A stretch of DNA of 64,000 nt from Amaurobius ferox. Taxonomy: Eukaryota; Arthropoda; Arachnida; Araneae; Amaurobiidae. Location: the NCBI GenBank assembly GCA_951213105.1, contig OX578152.1, positions 98,616,568 through 98,680,567 on the forward strand, written 5' to 3'. Positions 22,701 to 33,978 of this stretch are shown here, one piece after another. A program made the translations under genes and the position numbers. Every line of letters starts with the position of its first letter. Position 1 is the first letter of the stretch. The notes beneath the pieces are model-generated. The model saw nothing but the letters and a program-made list of their open reading frames with translations. It was not told where the DNA came from and searched no databases.

Positions 22701-24549
22701 TTGCAAATTTTACAAGAAATTTTTTTTCAAAAATCTATATTGTTGGTTCAAATGATCATAATTAAAGCATGTTACTTTTCATTTTAAAACCTTGAAAATA
22801 TCTTTCGACTGAAACTAAGTTTGACAATGTATCCCATCGGGAGAGGAGGGGGGAGGGGGGAAATCTTTCGATTGATACCATACTTGGCAATGAACCCCGT
22901 GGGGGTAACTTGCCCATCAAGAGGGTGGGGAGTGATAATGATGTCATGAACACAAAAATTGTATCACAACTATTTTTCAATACGATTGAAACTGTTAGGT
23001 TTCATGATCATTGAGCCATAAACAACCTCTTTTATGCATACTTATGTTAAATTTTGTTCTATACTACCAAAAAAATATATAATTTCGCAGTTTTCACTTG
23101 ATTTATAAAAGTTCTATCTAGTTCTAGATTTTTTAATAATAAACTGGATATAAAGTATCGTGAAAATCCATTAATATTTATGAAAGCTATCGTGTACATA
23201 AGAAATTGACCGCAAACAGAGGGACATCATTCTAAATATAGTCGAAACGTGTTCAAGAAGCACTAAAACATATATTGTCAAAATTTTTCATTAAAACAAC
23301 ACTTTCTTTTTACTATATTCTACAGAATGAAATACAATTGAAATAAAAATTAAATACTGTTATAAGGGAGGAGGTGGTTGAGGAAAATAAAGTGTTTTAA
23401 GAAAAATAATAAAGAGGAGAATATAGCGCTGCTCAGCATTAAGAAAAGTACATGGAATGAAAATTCACTAAACTCATTGCAGGGTTAGATTCAAATCTGT
23501 TACTTTCAAAACATGCATGACTGTATATGAAGAAAGTGTACAGTGTATGTTAAAATTCAAACCGTAGTAGTAGTGGTGGTGGTTGCCTGCTTCGAGCTCC
23601 TGAGCATATAACAACGTTCATAGAACGGTTTTGCGCTCCGCAACTATTCAAACCGTAACTTCTATTACTGAAATGTAAAGATACACAGAATGGTGCTGGA
23701 CAAAATCATGATTTCATCGCAGCGTAACACATTTAAATCAACAAATTCTGTTACTTTTATTATAAGACATGCAATCGAAACTTCACATATCAGAGGAAAA
23801 CTCAATACAATATTTTATATAGTACAAGTGATTTCTAATGCAATGTCAAACAAATAAATAATCCATTATATATGCAATATATGACAATACTACATTTTTA
23901 CATGCAATTAATTTGTTATACTTTACAAAAACAGTTACTACCCTAGCTGATTTCAGAGATGCAGATATCTTTTAAGAGATTCCTAGCTAAAAAACACACT
24001 TAGAAAGTTCGCTGAGATATTATAAACAGCATAACTCATCTAGTGCTCATTTAGCCTTTTTGTGATACACAAACTCCTTGTAAAAGCATTATGTAAAATA
24101 AAAATACAATCATACACGTATATATGAAGGGTAGATAACATAAAAATAAAGGAAATAAATCTTAAAAGTCAATGCATAACCAACAATGATACGTTTTAGG
24201 CTTATGAAAAACCGGCAAGAAAGAGATGATATTTTAAGAAAAAAAGTGTTAAATGTTGTGAGATTAATGTTTAAGGCATAAGGTCAACATAATATATAAT
24301 TAAATAAGAAAACTTACTTCAATTCTCTCCGAAAAAGCTTCATATCCATAGCATTCATAATAAAAAGCTTCATATCCATGCATAGCATTCAATGCAGGAA
24401 TCTACCGAACCGTGTCAGGTCACGTGACTTGCTCGCCACAATTTATGATTTAACGCTCAAGCTTGGCTTTCTAGTCAGCCCTGATTTGGCGTTAAAGCGT
24501 TCGTGATTCACCGTTTTCGCCAAAGATCACCTGGCGGCCGTCCCGGGTT
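19743..24549. other. Long stretch with no recognisable gene
   Basis: AT-rich DNA. Small items only: a 30-bp local duplication at 20,708-20,755 (TTAGTGCTCCT), a GTGATGACTGTGT duplication near 22,415, a diverged ~65-bp tandem duplication at 22,795-22,915 with a purine-rich GGGAGAGGAGGGG tract, and a small duplication at 24,330-24,385 (AAAAGCTTCATATCCAT). One short retroposon at 23,567 is listed separately. Host introns or intergenic DNA are both possible. Confidence 0.4.
23567..23645 (-). repeat. 79-bp insertion with trinucleotide tail and target duplication
   Basis: ATTCAAACCGTA occurs at 23,555-23,566 and again at 23,646-23,657, bracketing 79 bp. On the minus strand the insert ends in (ACC)n(ACT)n. 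The layout is that of a very short retroposon. The body is not related to the 5S/tRNA SINE. Confidence 0.65.
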
Positions 24550-25365
24550 CTATACGCACCACCGATCTTGAATACGCCAGCCAGCCAATAATTTGTCGAT
24601 AGCAGGGCGCCTGGAGCAGAGCTCCATATCCCTAGTCAGGTCTGCTTTTACAAAGTTTATTTTATCTTTGAATTTTGCAATGTGGGGTTTCCATGTTAGT
24701 CTGCTGTCAAGAGTGACACCGAGATATTTACATGTCCTCTCAAAGCAAACTGGCTGATTGTTAATTATGATTGGTTGGGGCGGGAAACGTTGATGTGAGA
24801 AAAAAACAGTTTGACATTTATTAGGGTTTATTTTGATGCGGTATTTCTCTAACCAGGGTTTGAGAGTGTCCATGTGATGTTGTAAGTATCGGTGCAAATA
24901 GTTGGTGTTGTGGTGTGTGGCAAGAATGGCAGTGTCGTCCGCATACAAACAAAGTATAGTGTTGTTGGTTCTAGGGATGTCGTTTATGTAAATGTTAAAA
25001 AGAATGGGATCAAGTTTACTGCCCTGAGGTACTCCAGACAAGATATGTTTGGTGTGTGAGTATGTCTGGTTCAGACGGAAATGAAAGGTTCTATCGATGA
25101 GGTAGGAGTATAACATATGGGTAAGAGAGTGTGGCATACGAAGCTGAATGAGTTTGTATATGAGTCCTATGAACCACACCCTATCGAAGGCCTTAGCGAT
25201 GTCAATAAGTATACCTCCAACTGCTGATCGGTTTTGGAGTCCATCAGAGATGTACTCCAATCTTGAATACGCTTCCCTGTAATAGAGTTGTTTCAACCAC
25301 GTGGCATTCCCTTGGCAACGGGTGCTGGTAGACATACAATCCATAGATGGCCCATTGGTATACAT
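24550..25365 (-). pseudogene. Non-LTR retrotransposon reverse transcriptase fragment (Jockey-like)
   Basis: A 271-residue open frame. From about residue 36 it shows reverse-transcriptase motifs in order: LEYISDGL, motif A LIDIAKAFDRVW (52-64), motif B SGVPQGSKLDPILFNIYIND (110-129), motif C LYADDTAI (140-147), then WLEKYRIKINPNKCQ and CKYLGVTLDSRLTW (212-225). The YADD box and spacing are those of LINE ORF2 proteins of the Jockey type. A full ORF2 is about 900 aa. The N-terminal endonuclease is missing, and homology stops at about residue 236, after which the sequence changes abruptly. It cannot be autonomous. Confidence 0.9.
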
Positions 25366-25756
25366 GTCGTACGTTGCGGCAGGAATATTTATTTAAACAT
25401 TAAGTAATATTTATGTTATCTAAATATTTTCAGGATATAGATGATCGGCATAAAGCTCGATATGTTCTAAAAATTGCATCAATAGGAAACAAAGATCCGT
25501 ATTCAATGCGTAAAAGTGTAAAACTTAATACGTATTCAATGCATAACACTTCCAAATTTCAAACACATACTTATTTTCGTTTCATATATCATTGACTAGC
25601 ATTTTAAATAATAAGTGCAGTTGATATCATAGACGTTCATCATTACTTTAAAGAAGAAACAATTCTTAACTTCCTTTTAATAAATGGAGTGACAATAAAA
25701 AAGAGTAATAATTATTTGAAATAAAGTAATCTTCACATACTTTTAGTCATTTTTAC
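25366..25756. other. No gene seen
   Basis: AT-rich, stops in all frames; nothing recognised between the RT fragment and the Rep-B copy. Confidence 0.4.
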
Positions 25757-26750
25757 TTACCCTGCAATGCATGGAAAGTATTGTAATCATGTTGAAAATC
25801 GCAACTCGAGTTTTCGACATATCTACACGTTTTGGGACCTCTAGAATACAAAAAAACTATTTTTAGCGTAACGCCTGTGTGTGCGTCTGTGGTTCAGTGT
25901 TGTTGTTGTTGAGACCCAGACCGTTCGACCTACCATAAAGGTGTAAGATAACCGTTTGGACGGCTGGGAAGTACCACCCAATTTAGACCGGAACCCAGTG
26001 GAGGAAGCATCCATAGGGACTGTACCCTCCTTCCCCTGCCACCAACCTCTCGGAAGGACTTACGGACCTACATGTTTAACGTGATCGTACTCCGCATGAA
26101 CACGACGGCAGTTGTGGCAGCGTGCAAATCCAGCGCGCAAACCACCGGGCTACCGCCCCCGAAATGTGCCAACAGCACGCGGTGTTTTCAGGTGGTCACC
26201 CACCCAAGTACTAACCGCGCCCGATGCTGCTTGACTTCGGTGATCTAACGAGAACCGGTGTTTTCAGCACGGTAGGGCCGTTGGCTCCTGTGGTTCTGTG
26301 TGTCTATCTCTGCAATATTTGTATCTACTATAACTCAAAAACTAATTGATCAAATTTCATAAAATTTTATGGTTAAGCTACTTGTGGGTGACCAAAGTAC
26401 TGATTAGATTTTGGTATGATTCGTGATAAAAATAACCTATCTTTTTTTGCAAAATGGCTCGCAAAAATTACCTGTATCCACTCTAGCTGGAAAACTAATA
26501 GACCAAATTTCACAAGATGTGGTAAATAAGTCACTTGTGGGTTACCCTGGTTCTGATTAGAGTTTGGTACAATTCAGGATAAAAAGAACCTGTCTTTTTT
26601 GCGAAAAAATGTCTGCATCCCCTCTTGCTGAAAAACTAATAGACCAAATTTCACAAAAGTTGGTCGATAAGTCACTTTTGGGTTATCCTGGTGCTGGGTG
26701 ATTTTGGGTTACCCTGATGATTTTGGTATGATTCAGAATTTGGTATGGTT
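25757..26750 (-). repeat. Rep-B repeat, reverse copy split by a SINE
   Basis: Starts at its hairpin end (ACCCTGCAATGCATGGAAAGTATTG near 25,760-25,795), then ACTCGAGTTTTCGAC and the GTGTGTGCGTCTGTG block. It continues after the SINE at 25,901-26,287 with about three internal units containing AATCTAATCAG-type words in reverse. Confidence 0.65.
25901..26287 (-). mobile_element. SINE with 5S rRNA-derived head, copy 2
   Basis: Same structure and length as the element at 9,604-9,988: 5S-like head (26,168-26,285), truncated tRNA-like module, shared body, (AAC)n tail. Flanked by CTGTGGTTCAGTGT (25,887-25,900) and CTGTGGTTCTGTGT (26,288-26,301), 13 of 14 identical. Two independent copies with the same head-body junction show that the chimera is a real family. 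Confidence 0.9.
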
Positions 26751-27038
26751 CTTTATTTCGCTACTCCACTTTTGAAAATAAGCCCAGTTACTAAATGAAA
26801 ACGAAAATTGAATTGAAAATGCAAATTCAGTGTAATTTAAAATAATTATGGGTGTTATTTTGTGTGACGTGAATATGTACATTGTTTTACGTGAATATGA
26901 GACTGCAGGGAAAGTTTCAGATTTTTATATTTTCAATAAGTTCAGCTCTTTTGATGGCCGACAGCCACTTCTCTCGGCGCTCTTCACTAAGAAGTTTTCT
27001 AGATTCATCTCCTCTAATTAATGCAGCAAGGAATCTAA
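26751..27038. other. No gene seen
   Basis: Unremarkable AT-rich sequence between two Rep-B copies. Confidence 0.35.
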
Positions 27039-28285
27039 AAAATCTGATGTGGGCAGCACATGACTTTCCCTGCAAAATCAATTTCATATTTTCTTTATTT
27101 CTTTAATAATTCGTTAGATTGAGTTTTATTGCACCAAATAACACTAAATTTGCATTTTTAATTCAATTTTTGTTTTTATTTGGTAATTGGACATTTTACC
27201 GAAATCGGCGTAACAAAAATGCAAGAAATCTCAAATATCTTGAGAACGGTTAGATCTAAAGTATAATGGAGTGTGTTATATTCTTTTATCCTCGTCAAAA
27301 ATTGCGTATAAAACAAAAATTCATTTGATATATTTGAGCATATATAGTCTTTTTTTTTTCAATTTTGGCGATTTTTGCGGGCCATTTCGTAAAAAAAGAC
27401 GGGTTGTTATTCTCCGAATTGTACCAAAATCTAATCAGCACCAGAGTATCCCACAAGTAACTTATCTACCAATTTTTGTGAAATTGGGTCAATTAGTATT
27501 TTAGCTAGTGTGGATACAAGAAATTTTTGCGGGCCATTTCTTAAAAAAAGGCAGGTTGTTCTTTCCCGAATCGTATCAAAATCTAATCAGCACCAGGGTT
27601 GACCACAAGTGACTTATCTACCAAATTTTATGAAATTGAGTCGATTAGATGCTTTAGAGTAGAAATATATAACTTTTGCGGGCCATTTCGTAAAAAAAGG
27701 CAGGTTGTTCTTTTCCGAATCGTACCAAAATCTAATCAGTACTAGGGTCGACCATAAGTGACTTATCTACCAAATTTTATGAAATTGAGTCAATTTGTTG
27801 AATTAGAGTGGAAATATACAATTTTTGCGGGCCATTTCGTAAAAAAGGCAGGTTGTTCTTTTCCGAATCGTATCAAAATCTAATCAGCACCAGGGTGACC
27901 TATAAGTGACTTATGTACCACATTTTGTAAAATTTGATCAATTAGTTTTTTAGTTACATTGGATACAGACAATTTTTGAGGGCCATTTTGCAAAAAAAGG
28001 CGGGTTGGTTTATTCCGAATAGTACCCAAAACTAATCAGCACCAGGGTCACATACAAGTGACTTATCTACCAAATTTTATGAAATTCGGTCCATTAGTTT
28101 TTGAGTTAGAGTGGATACATACATTGCACAGACAGACAGACACACACACAGACGTCACGATAAAAATAGTTTTTTCGTATTCTAGAGATCTCGAAACGTG
28201 TAGATCCGTCGAAAACTCGAGTTGCGATTTTCGACATGATTCCAATACTTTCCCTATACATTGCCATGTATTGCAGGGAAAGTAA
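27039..28285 (+). repeat. Rep-B repeat, apparently complete, with five ~152-bp internal units
   Basis: Starts AAAATCTGATGTGGGCAGCA and passes through a unique 5' part. Five tandem units of about 150-155 bp begin GCGGGCCATTTCGTAAAAAA or similar (27,375, 27,527, 27,678, 27,827, 27,978). An (AC)n-rich ACAGACGTCACG block follows. It ends at a hairpin (TTTCCCTATACATT...GCAGGGAAAG, 28,247-28,285). Non-coding. The class is unknown; the single terminal hairpin and internal minisatellite recall Helentron-type elements, but this is only a suggestion. Confidence 0.7.
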
Positions 28286-28479
28286 AAAGGATTTATTGTC
28301 TCTATCAGAACGATTTCCGAATATGAAATACCACAAAAGATAGGCATAATAACAAATATAAATTTTTATAACGCTATACACATGAGTATATTCACAAACT
28401 CAACAGAAAAACATGCAATGTATGCTTACCAGTAACGGTTGCTAAGTGGCAGCTTGGCGGCGTGACGTCAGCTGACACA

Positions 28480-28845
28480 GCTCTATACACGGTAATGTAT
28501 AGGGAAAGTATTGGAATCATGCCGAAAATGGAAACTCGAGTTTTCAACGGATCTACGCGTTTTGAGACCTCTAGAATACGAAAAAAACTATTTTTAGCAT
28601 GACGTCTGTCTGTGTGTCTGCCTATCTGTGCAGATTTTGTATCCACTCTTAACTAAAAAACTAATTGACCGAATTTTATAAAATTTGGTAGGTAAGTTAA
28701 TTGTGGGCGAGTCTGGTGCTGATTAGTTTTGGGTACAATTTGGAATAAAAGAACCCGCCTTTTTTTTCAAAATGGCCCGCAAAAATCTAAAATAAAAACT
28801 ACGTATGCTCAAATATATCCATTAAATGCTTGTTTTATACGTAGC
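28480..28845 (-). repeat. Rep-B repeat, reverse partial copy
   Basis: Hairpin-side sequence (ACGGTAATGTATAGGGAAAGT), ACTCGAGTTTTCAAC, the ACGTCTGTCTGTGTG block and one internal unit, all in reverse order relative to 27.0-28.3 kb. Confidence 0.65.
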
Positions 28846-30085
28846 TGTACGTGCAATGCTGTACGTGCCAAACAATGCCGTACGTGCCAACCGGGTCTGG
28901 GTGATACTAAATAGATGACAGCAATAGGCAAATGGCTAACAATCAGATAAGCCATTTTATCTGATGATATATTACTAACATAAAATGATTATTTAATGTT
29001 TTTGAATGTCCTGTTTTTTAAAAAAATATTTTAGTCACGTTTAAAACCGAAAGGGTTCCAGTATGTAATGATCGTAATAAGCATACCATATTTTATTCAA
29101 ATTGTCCCATTCATTCAAGAAATATCACTCTCATAGATTCACATATACACAAAATCTGTTACAAAATTAAATAGAATACAATAATTAATATTCAGCATAA
29201 TTTTTTTTATCATAATGCTGTGAAAAAAAAACACTGCTGAAAAAAAATTCCAGTAAACTTGCTTAGATTTGCTGCCACAGCCAAAATAGCTTATTGTAAA
29301 GTGATGCTGATTTATTTATCACAGCATCGTTACAACATACTTATTTAGCTACAAAAATAGTGTTCACAGTTGATAGTTAATAAAGTTGATTATTACTACA
29401 AAAAAATTAATAAATAAAAAATCCGACGGCAATACTTTTAAAACCTAGAAATTTAATCTTTTATACAATAGAGCATTTGAATTCTACATAATTTTAACAA
29501 AAGAAAAAAAAAAGAAACCACAGATAAATTGTTTCATGATATACTCTCTTAATGACCATTATACAAATTATAACAAAACCATTCATATATGAACAAAAGT
29601 AGGAATTTTTTGTGAACTAAACAGAATTTTACGTACAAATGTTAAAACAAATTGCTTGTTATCATTTTCAGTTTTTATTAATATCAATTACTTACCAACT
29701 AACAAACATTAAACAGTAAAATCTCACAAATAACATTTACTGCATTTACTTACGTATCTATAAGTGTAGTGTCGCACAATTTACAATGTTGCCAAAAGGC
29801 AAGAATTTGGCGATATTTCTCAAAAAATGGTAACCCTTACCCAAAAACAGCATATTTAGCTATATTTTACTTATATTATTGCCTGATATTAGCGTCTGGT
29901 GGAGACAAATTCAGAAATAATAAGTTTAACTCTTTAATGTGGATTAAAAATCGAATGCAATATAATAAAAGAAATATTATATATCACGCTTAGAAAATGA
30001 GCTTTGACAGATTTCCTTAACATTAAATCAGAAATTAGCCGAGCCGCTTCCAATTAGAGGAGGTTTGCTTATTTTTACGCGAAAA
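28846..30085. other. No gene seen; diverged Rep-C-like words
   Basis: A CGTGCCAA / CGTACGTGC local repeat lies at 28,845-28,890. A diverged Rep-C-like stretch occurs near 28,990-29,150. The rest is AT-rich without features. Confidence 0.35.
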
Positions 30086-30089
30086 TCCA

Positions 30090-30620
30090 ATACTGAATTC
30101 TATAAAAAATAAATCTAATTATTTTAACAGCATCAAATCTAAAGCTCTTTTTGCTAAAAATTTTATCAATATATCCTGGGTTAAAGCTTACAATAATATC
30201 TTTTGTAACGAAATTGCTGACCATCATGCTAAAATTGCTACTGTTTCTAGTTCTTCTATCTGTATTCCCTACCCTTACTCCCTCCTTTCCAGATTTTATA
30301 AAAATTACATTCTCAATCTCTGACAGATTTTTGTATTACACTATATTTCTTCTAGGATTGGTAGTCCTGCGAGAATATTTTCCTTCATTCCCAAGGCCAA
30401 TACTAATTTACATATTTATAATAAATATCGCGTCCATTTTCTAACTGGTCACGGTCCTTTTCTTGATTATTTACATTTTTTCAAAATTAAAACTACTTCA
30501 ACTGTAATCGTAATAACTTTGGCGATGTTGATCATTATGTTTTTAAATGTCCCATTCCAAGTGAATTTCACCTCAGTAAACTTTCTAGTTCCAATAATTC
30601 CTTATGGTTTTCAAAATTCT
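30090..30620 (+). pseudogene. LINE ORF2 C-terminal remnant (RNase H and terminal zinc knuckle)
   Basis: Across shifting frames the plus strand spells an RNase H end (ISWVKAYNNI.CNEIADHHAK, normally SWVKAHVG..GNE.AD..AK). It continues with FLTGHGPFLDYLHFFKIK and a CxC...GDVDHYVFKCP zinc-knuckle-like end. This is the order at the end of I/Jockey-type ORF2 proteins. Stops and frameshifts are frequent. A shorter relative lies at 63.2 kb, so both come from the same LINE family; whether the RT fragment at 25 kb belongs to it is not shown. Confidence 0.8.
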
Positions 30621-30651
30621 GTTCAAATCCTGCATCAATAGAAAGAATTAA

Positions 30652-31954
30652 CAAGAAAGATCAAACATGCTTAAAGCATTGATTATGAAACACTTTCCAA
30701 CTTTAATGCAATTTTAATTAAACATCTCTAAAATGCAATACATTCCTCGGTAATATTTTAAAACTTATCACAATACTACATTAATTTATTATATTTGAAA
30801 ACTTAAAACTTCATCTAAAAAAATCCAACTTCTTTCAAATGACGGCATTGAAATATAAATTGCCTGGTTTAAACATCTCTAAAAGGCGATACATTCTTCG
30901 GTAATATTTTTTAAATTATCATCATATTACAATAATTTATTATATTTGAAAACTTCATCGAAAACAACTAATGTTCATTCAAATGACGTCATAGAAAAAG
31001 TAACACGCCTGGCTCTCTCTATAAAAGCAGCATTTCATTCATAACATTTTCCCATTCATTTCATTCATCACAGTACTAAAATAATTTATTTTATTTAAAA
31101 ACTTTAGACCATAGAGCTACAAGTAATTAAACTCTATGCTTAAAACTTCATCGAAAAAAATCGTCCTTCTCTCTGTAAAATCAATTAATATTTCATTCAT
31201 ATCAGCTATGCAGACTCCATGAGTTAAATAATTTTGCGTAAAAGAAATACAGCAATTCTTATACAACTCATCCTACATATTTTGCTATTTACATTTTACA
31301 TAAGTGAAAAATAGGCTTCGTTGTAGAAATAATCAAATTTGGATGATCATTTAAACACAAATATATTGTAATTGCGTTGTTTCAATATGTAGATACACAG
31401 AATTTAAGCAAAAATAAAGTGGTTTTAGGACCGATACAACACTCAATATGAATTAAAAAGAACTTTTAAAATCACGATTTTGAGAAAAGATGGATGCCAT
31501 ATTTCATTTTGAAGTAGGTCACGTGATCTTTTCATATCATGATCACGTGATCGCTTCATATAAGAGGTGTAATTATTATTTTAATTTTTATTTAAAATAC
31601 TACTGAATATATTTTGCTGAAATTTTTTTTATATGTTTTATGGAATAATTTGAATATTACTTAAAATTTTCGAAGCAATTTGTGAATTTTAAATCCGCTT
31701 AAAAAATGTTTGAAAAATTAGGTCCCATACGGTTCAATGCGTATTTCATTTTTTCAACCCGGGTTCAATCCAAAACTAATTGGGTGATATTATTCATTTA
31801 TATTCCCATAGGTCCTACAGACCGTCTGAACAACATACTAAAATTTCATTTTGATTAAGTCATTTTTACGGCAGTTATCGTGCTAACGGACAGACAGACA
31901 GACTGACAGAATGAGCAAAATCATAAACACTTTTCAACTTTGTTGTAAAGTGTT
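30652..31954 (-). repeat. Rep-A repeat, reverse copy
   Basis: Reverse-oriented Rep-A: the CAAGAAAGATC end lies at left and the AACACTTTTCAAC...GTTGTAAAGTGTT hairpin at right (31,926-31,954). It forms an inverted pair with the next Rep-A copy about 200 bp away. Confidence 0.8.
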
Positions 31955-32159
31955 AAAAACTGCATTCTTATTGCCACATAAATATCAGAAAAAGTAATTT
32001 AAGTTTTGAGTACCCTCTACTTCTTTTAATTAATACTGGTCAATAGAAAAATTTATATATAATTTATAATTGTTACCTTTACATTTATTGATCATGGAAA
32101 AACAAATGCTAACCTCTTCTTCATTTTGATCTTTCCTTTCTTTCTCTCATTATTTTATT

Positions 32160-33449
32160 AACACTTTAGAATGAAGCTGAAAAGTGTTTATGACTTTGTT
32201 CATTCTGTCTGTCTATCCGTTAGCACGATAACTGTCGAAAAAATGACTTTATCAAAATGAACTTTTAGTATGTTGTTCAGACGGTCTGTGGGACCTATAG
32301 GGATATAAATGAATAATATCACCCAATTAGGTTTGGATTGAACCCGGGTTGAAAAAATGAAATACATTGAACCCTATGAGACCTAATTTTTCAAACATTT
32401 TTTAAGCGGATTTAAAATTCACAAATTACTTCGAAAATTTTAGGAAATATTCAAATTATCCCATAAAATATATAAAAAGAATTTCAGCAAAATATATTCA
32501 GTAGTTTTTTAATTAAAAATTAAAATAGTAATTACATCTTTTATATGAAGCGGTCACGTGACCACTATATGAAAAGATCTCGTGACCCACTTCAAAATAA
32601 AATATGGCAGCCATCTTGTGTCAAATCGTGATTTTTAAAGTTCTTTCTAATTCATATTTAGTGTTGTATCCGTCCTAAAACCGCTTTATTTTTGCTTAAA
32701 TTCTGTCCATCTACATACTGAAGTAACGCTATTACAATATATTTGAGTTTAAAGGATCTTCCAACTTTGATTATTTCTACAACGAAGCCTATTTTTCACT
32801 TATGGAAAATGCAAAAACCAAAAGATGTTGAATGAGTTGTACAAGAATTGCTATTTCTTTAACGCAAAATTATTTAGCTCATGGAGTCTGCAATATAGCT
32901 GATATGAATGAAATATCAATTGATTTTACTGAGAGAAGGACGATTTTTTCGATGAAATTTTAAGCATAGAGTTTTATTACTTGTATCTCCATGGTCTTAT
33001 GTTTTTAAATAAAATAAATTATTATACTATTGTGATGAATGAAATTAATGGAAAAATGTTATCAATGAAGTGCTGCTTTTTTAGAGAAAGCCAGGCTTGT
33101 TATATTTCGATGACGTCATTTGAATAAATTTCATTAGTTTTCGATGAAGTTTTCAAATATAATAAATTATTGTTGTATTATAATAATTTTAAAAATATTA
33201 CCAAGGAATGTATCGCATTTTAGAGATGTTTAAACCAGGCAATTTATATTTCAATGCCGTCATTTGAATGAAGTTCAATTTTTTCGATCAAGTTTTAAGT
33301 TTTCAAATATAATAAATGAATGTAGTATTGCGATAATTTTAAAAATATTACCGAGGAATGCATCGCATTTTAGAGATGTTTAAATAAAATTGCATTGAAG
33401 CTGGAAAGTGTTTCATAATCAATGCTTTATGCATGATTGATCTTTCTTG
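32160..33449 (+). repeat. Rep-A repeat, forward copy
   Basis: Complete Rep-A from its hairpin to GATCTTTCTTG. Near 33,085 it shows the AGAAAGCCAGGCTTGTTAT stretch without the SINE tails present in the 2.2-kb copy, so it serves as a paralogous empty site. Confidence 0.8.
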
Positions 33450-33460
33450 TTTTGATTGTA

Positions 33461-33978
33461 CAGGGTGGCCATAAAATAACTTTCCCTGTTTGGAGGCGTC
33501 TGCAGCTAAAACTAATGAACGAAATGAAACCAAATTTCAAATTCAGACTGTGGAAGGCATGGGGAGATGAATTCCGCAAAAAAAAAAAAAAAAAAAATAG
33601 TACCAAAAGTCGCCGATAGGGGAGATTTTGGCGTTGTCGGAACCGAAAACAATAAATCGTCGGAACCGATAAATTTATGAAGATTATTTTCTGTGAGTTT
33701 CATAAATTCATTCATAACTGTATGGTGTGTTTATTTTTTATTACTAAAACATTATTGAAATTCTGCAAACTCTATTTTGCGTGTGTTGTAATTATTCACT
33801 CGTTTTCGGTTCCGACAACGCCAAAATTTCCCCTATCGGCGACTTTTGGTACTATTTTTTTGCAGAATTTATCCCCCCATGCCTTCCAGAGTCTGTATTT
33901 GAAATTTGGTTTCATTTCGTTCATTAGTTTTAACTGCAGACGCCTATAAACAGGGAAAGTTATTTTATGGCCACCCTG
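33461..33978. mobile_element. Long-TIR MITE, Tc1/mariner-like
   Basis: Begins CAGGGTGGCCATAAAATAAC and ends with its reverse complement, flanked by TA on each side (33,459-33,460 and 33,979-33,980), the Tc1/mariner target. The inverted repeats extend about 190 bp, including GTCGCCGATAGGGG and TCGGAACCGAAAAC, around a ~130-bp unique centre. An A-run interrupts the left arm. No transposase ORF, so non-autonomous. Confidence 0.85.

Noticed and set aside
26168..26285. Functional 5S rRNA gene
   Set aside because: It lies within target-site duplications, is fused to a SINE body, lacks a T-run terminator and carries substitutions.
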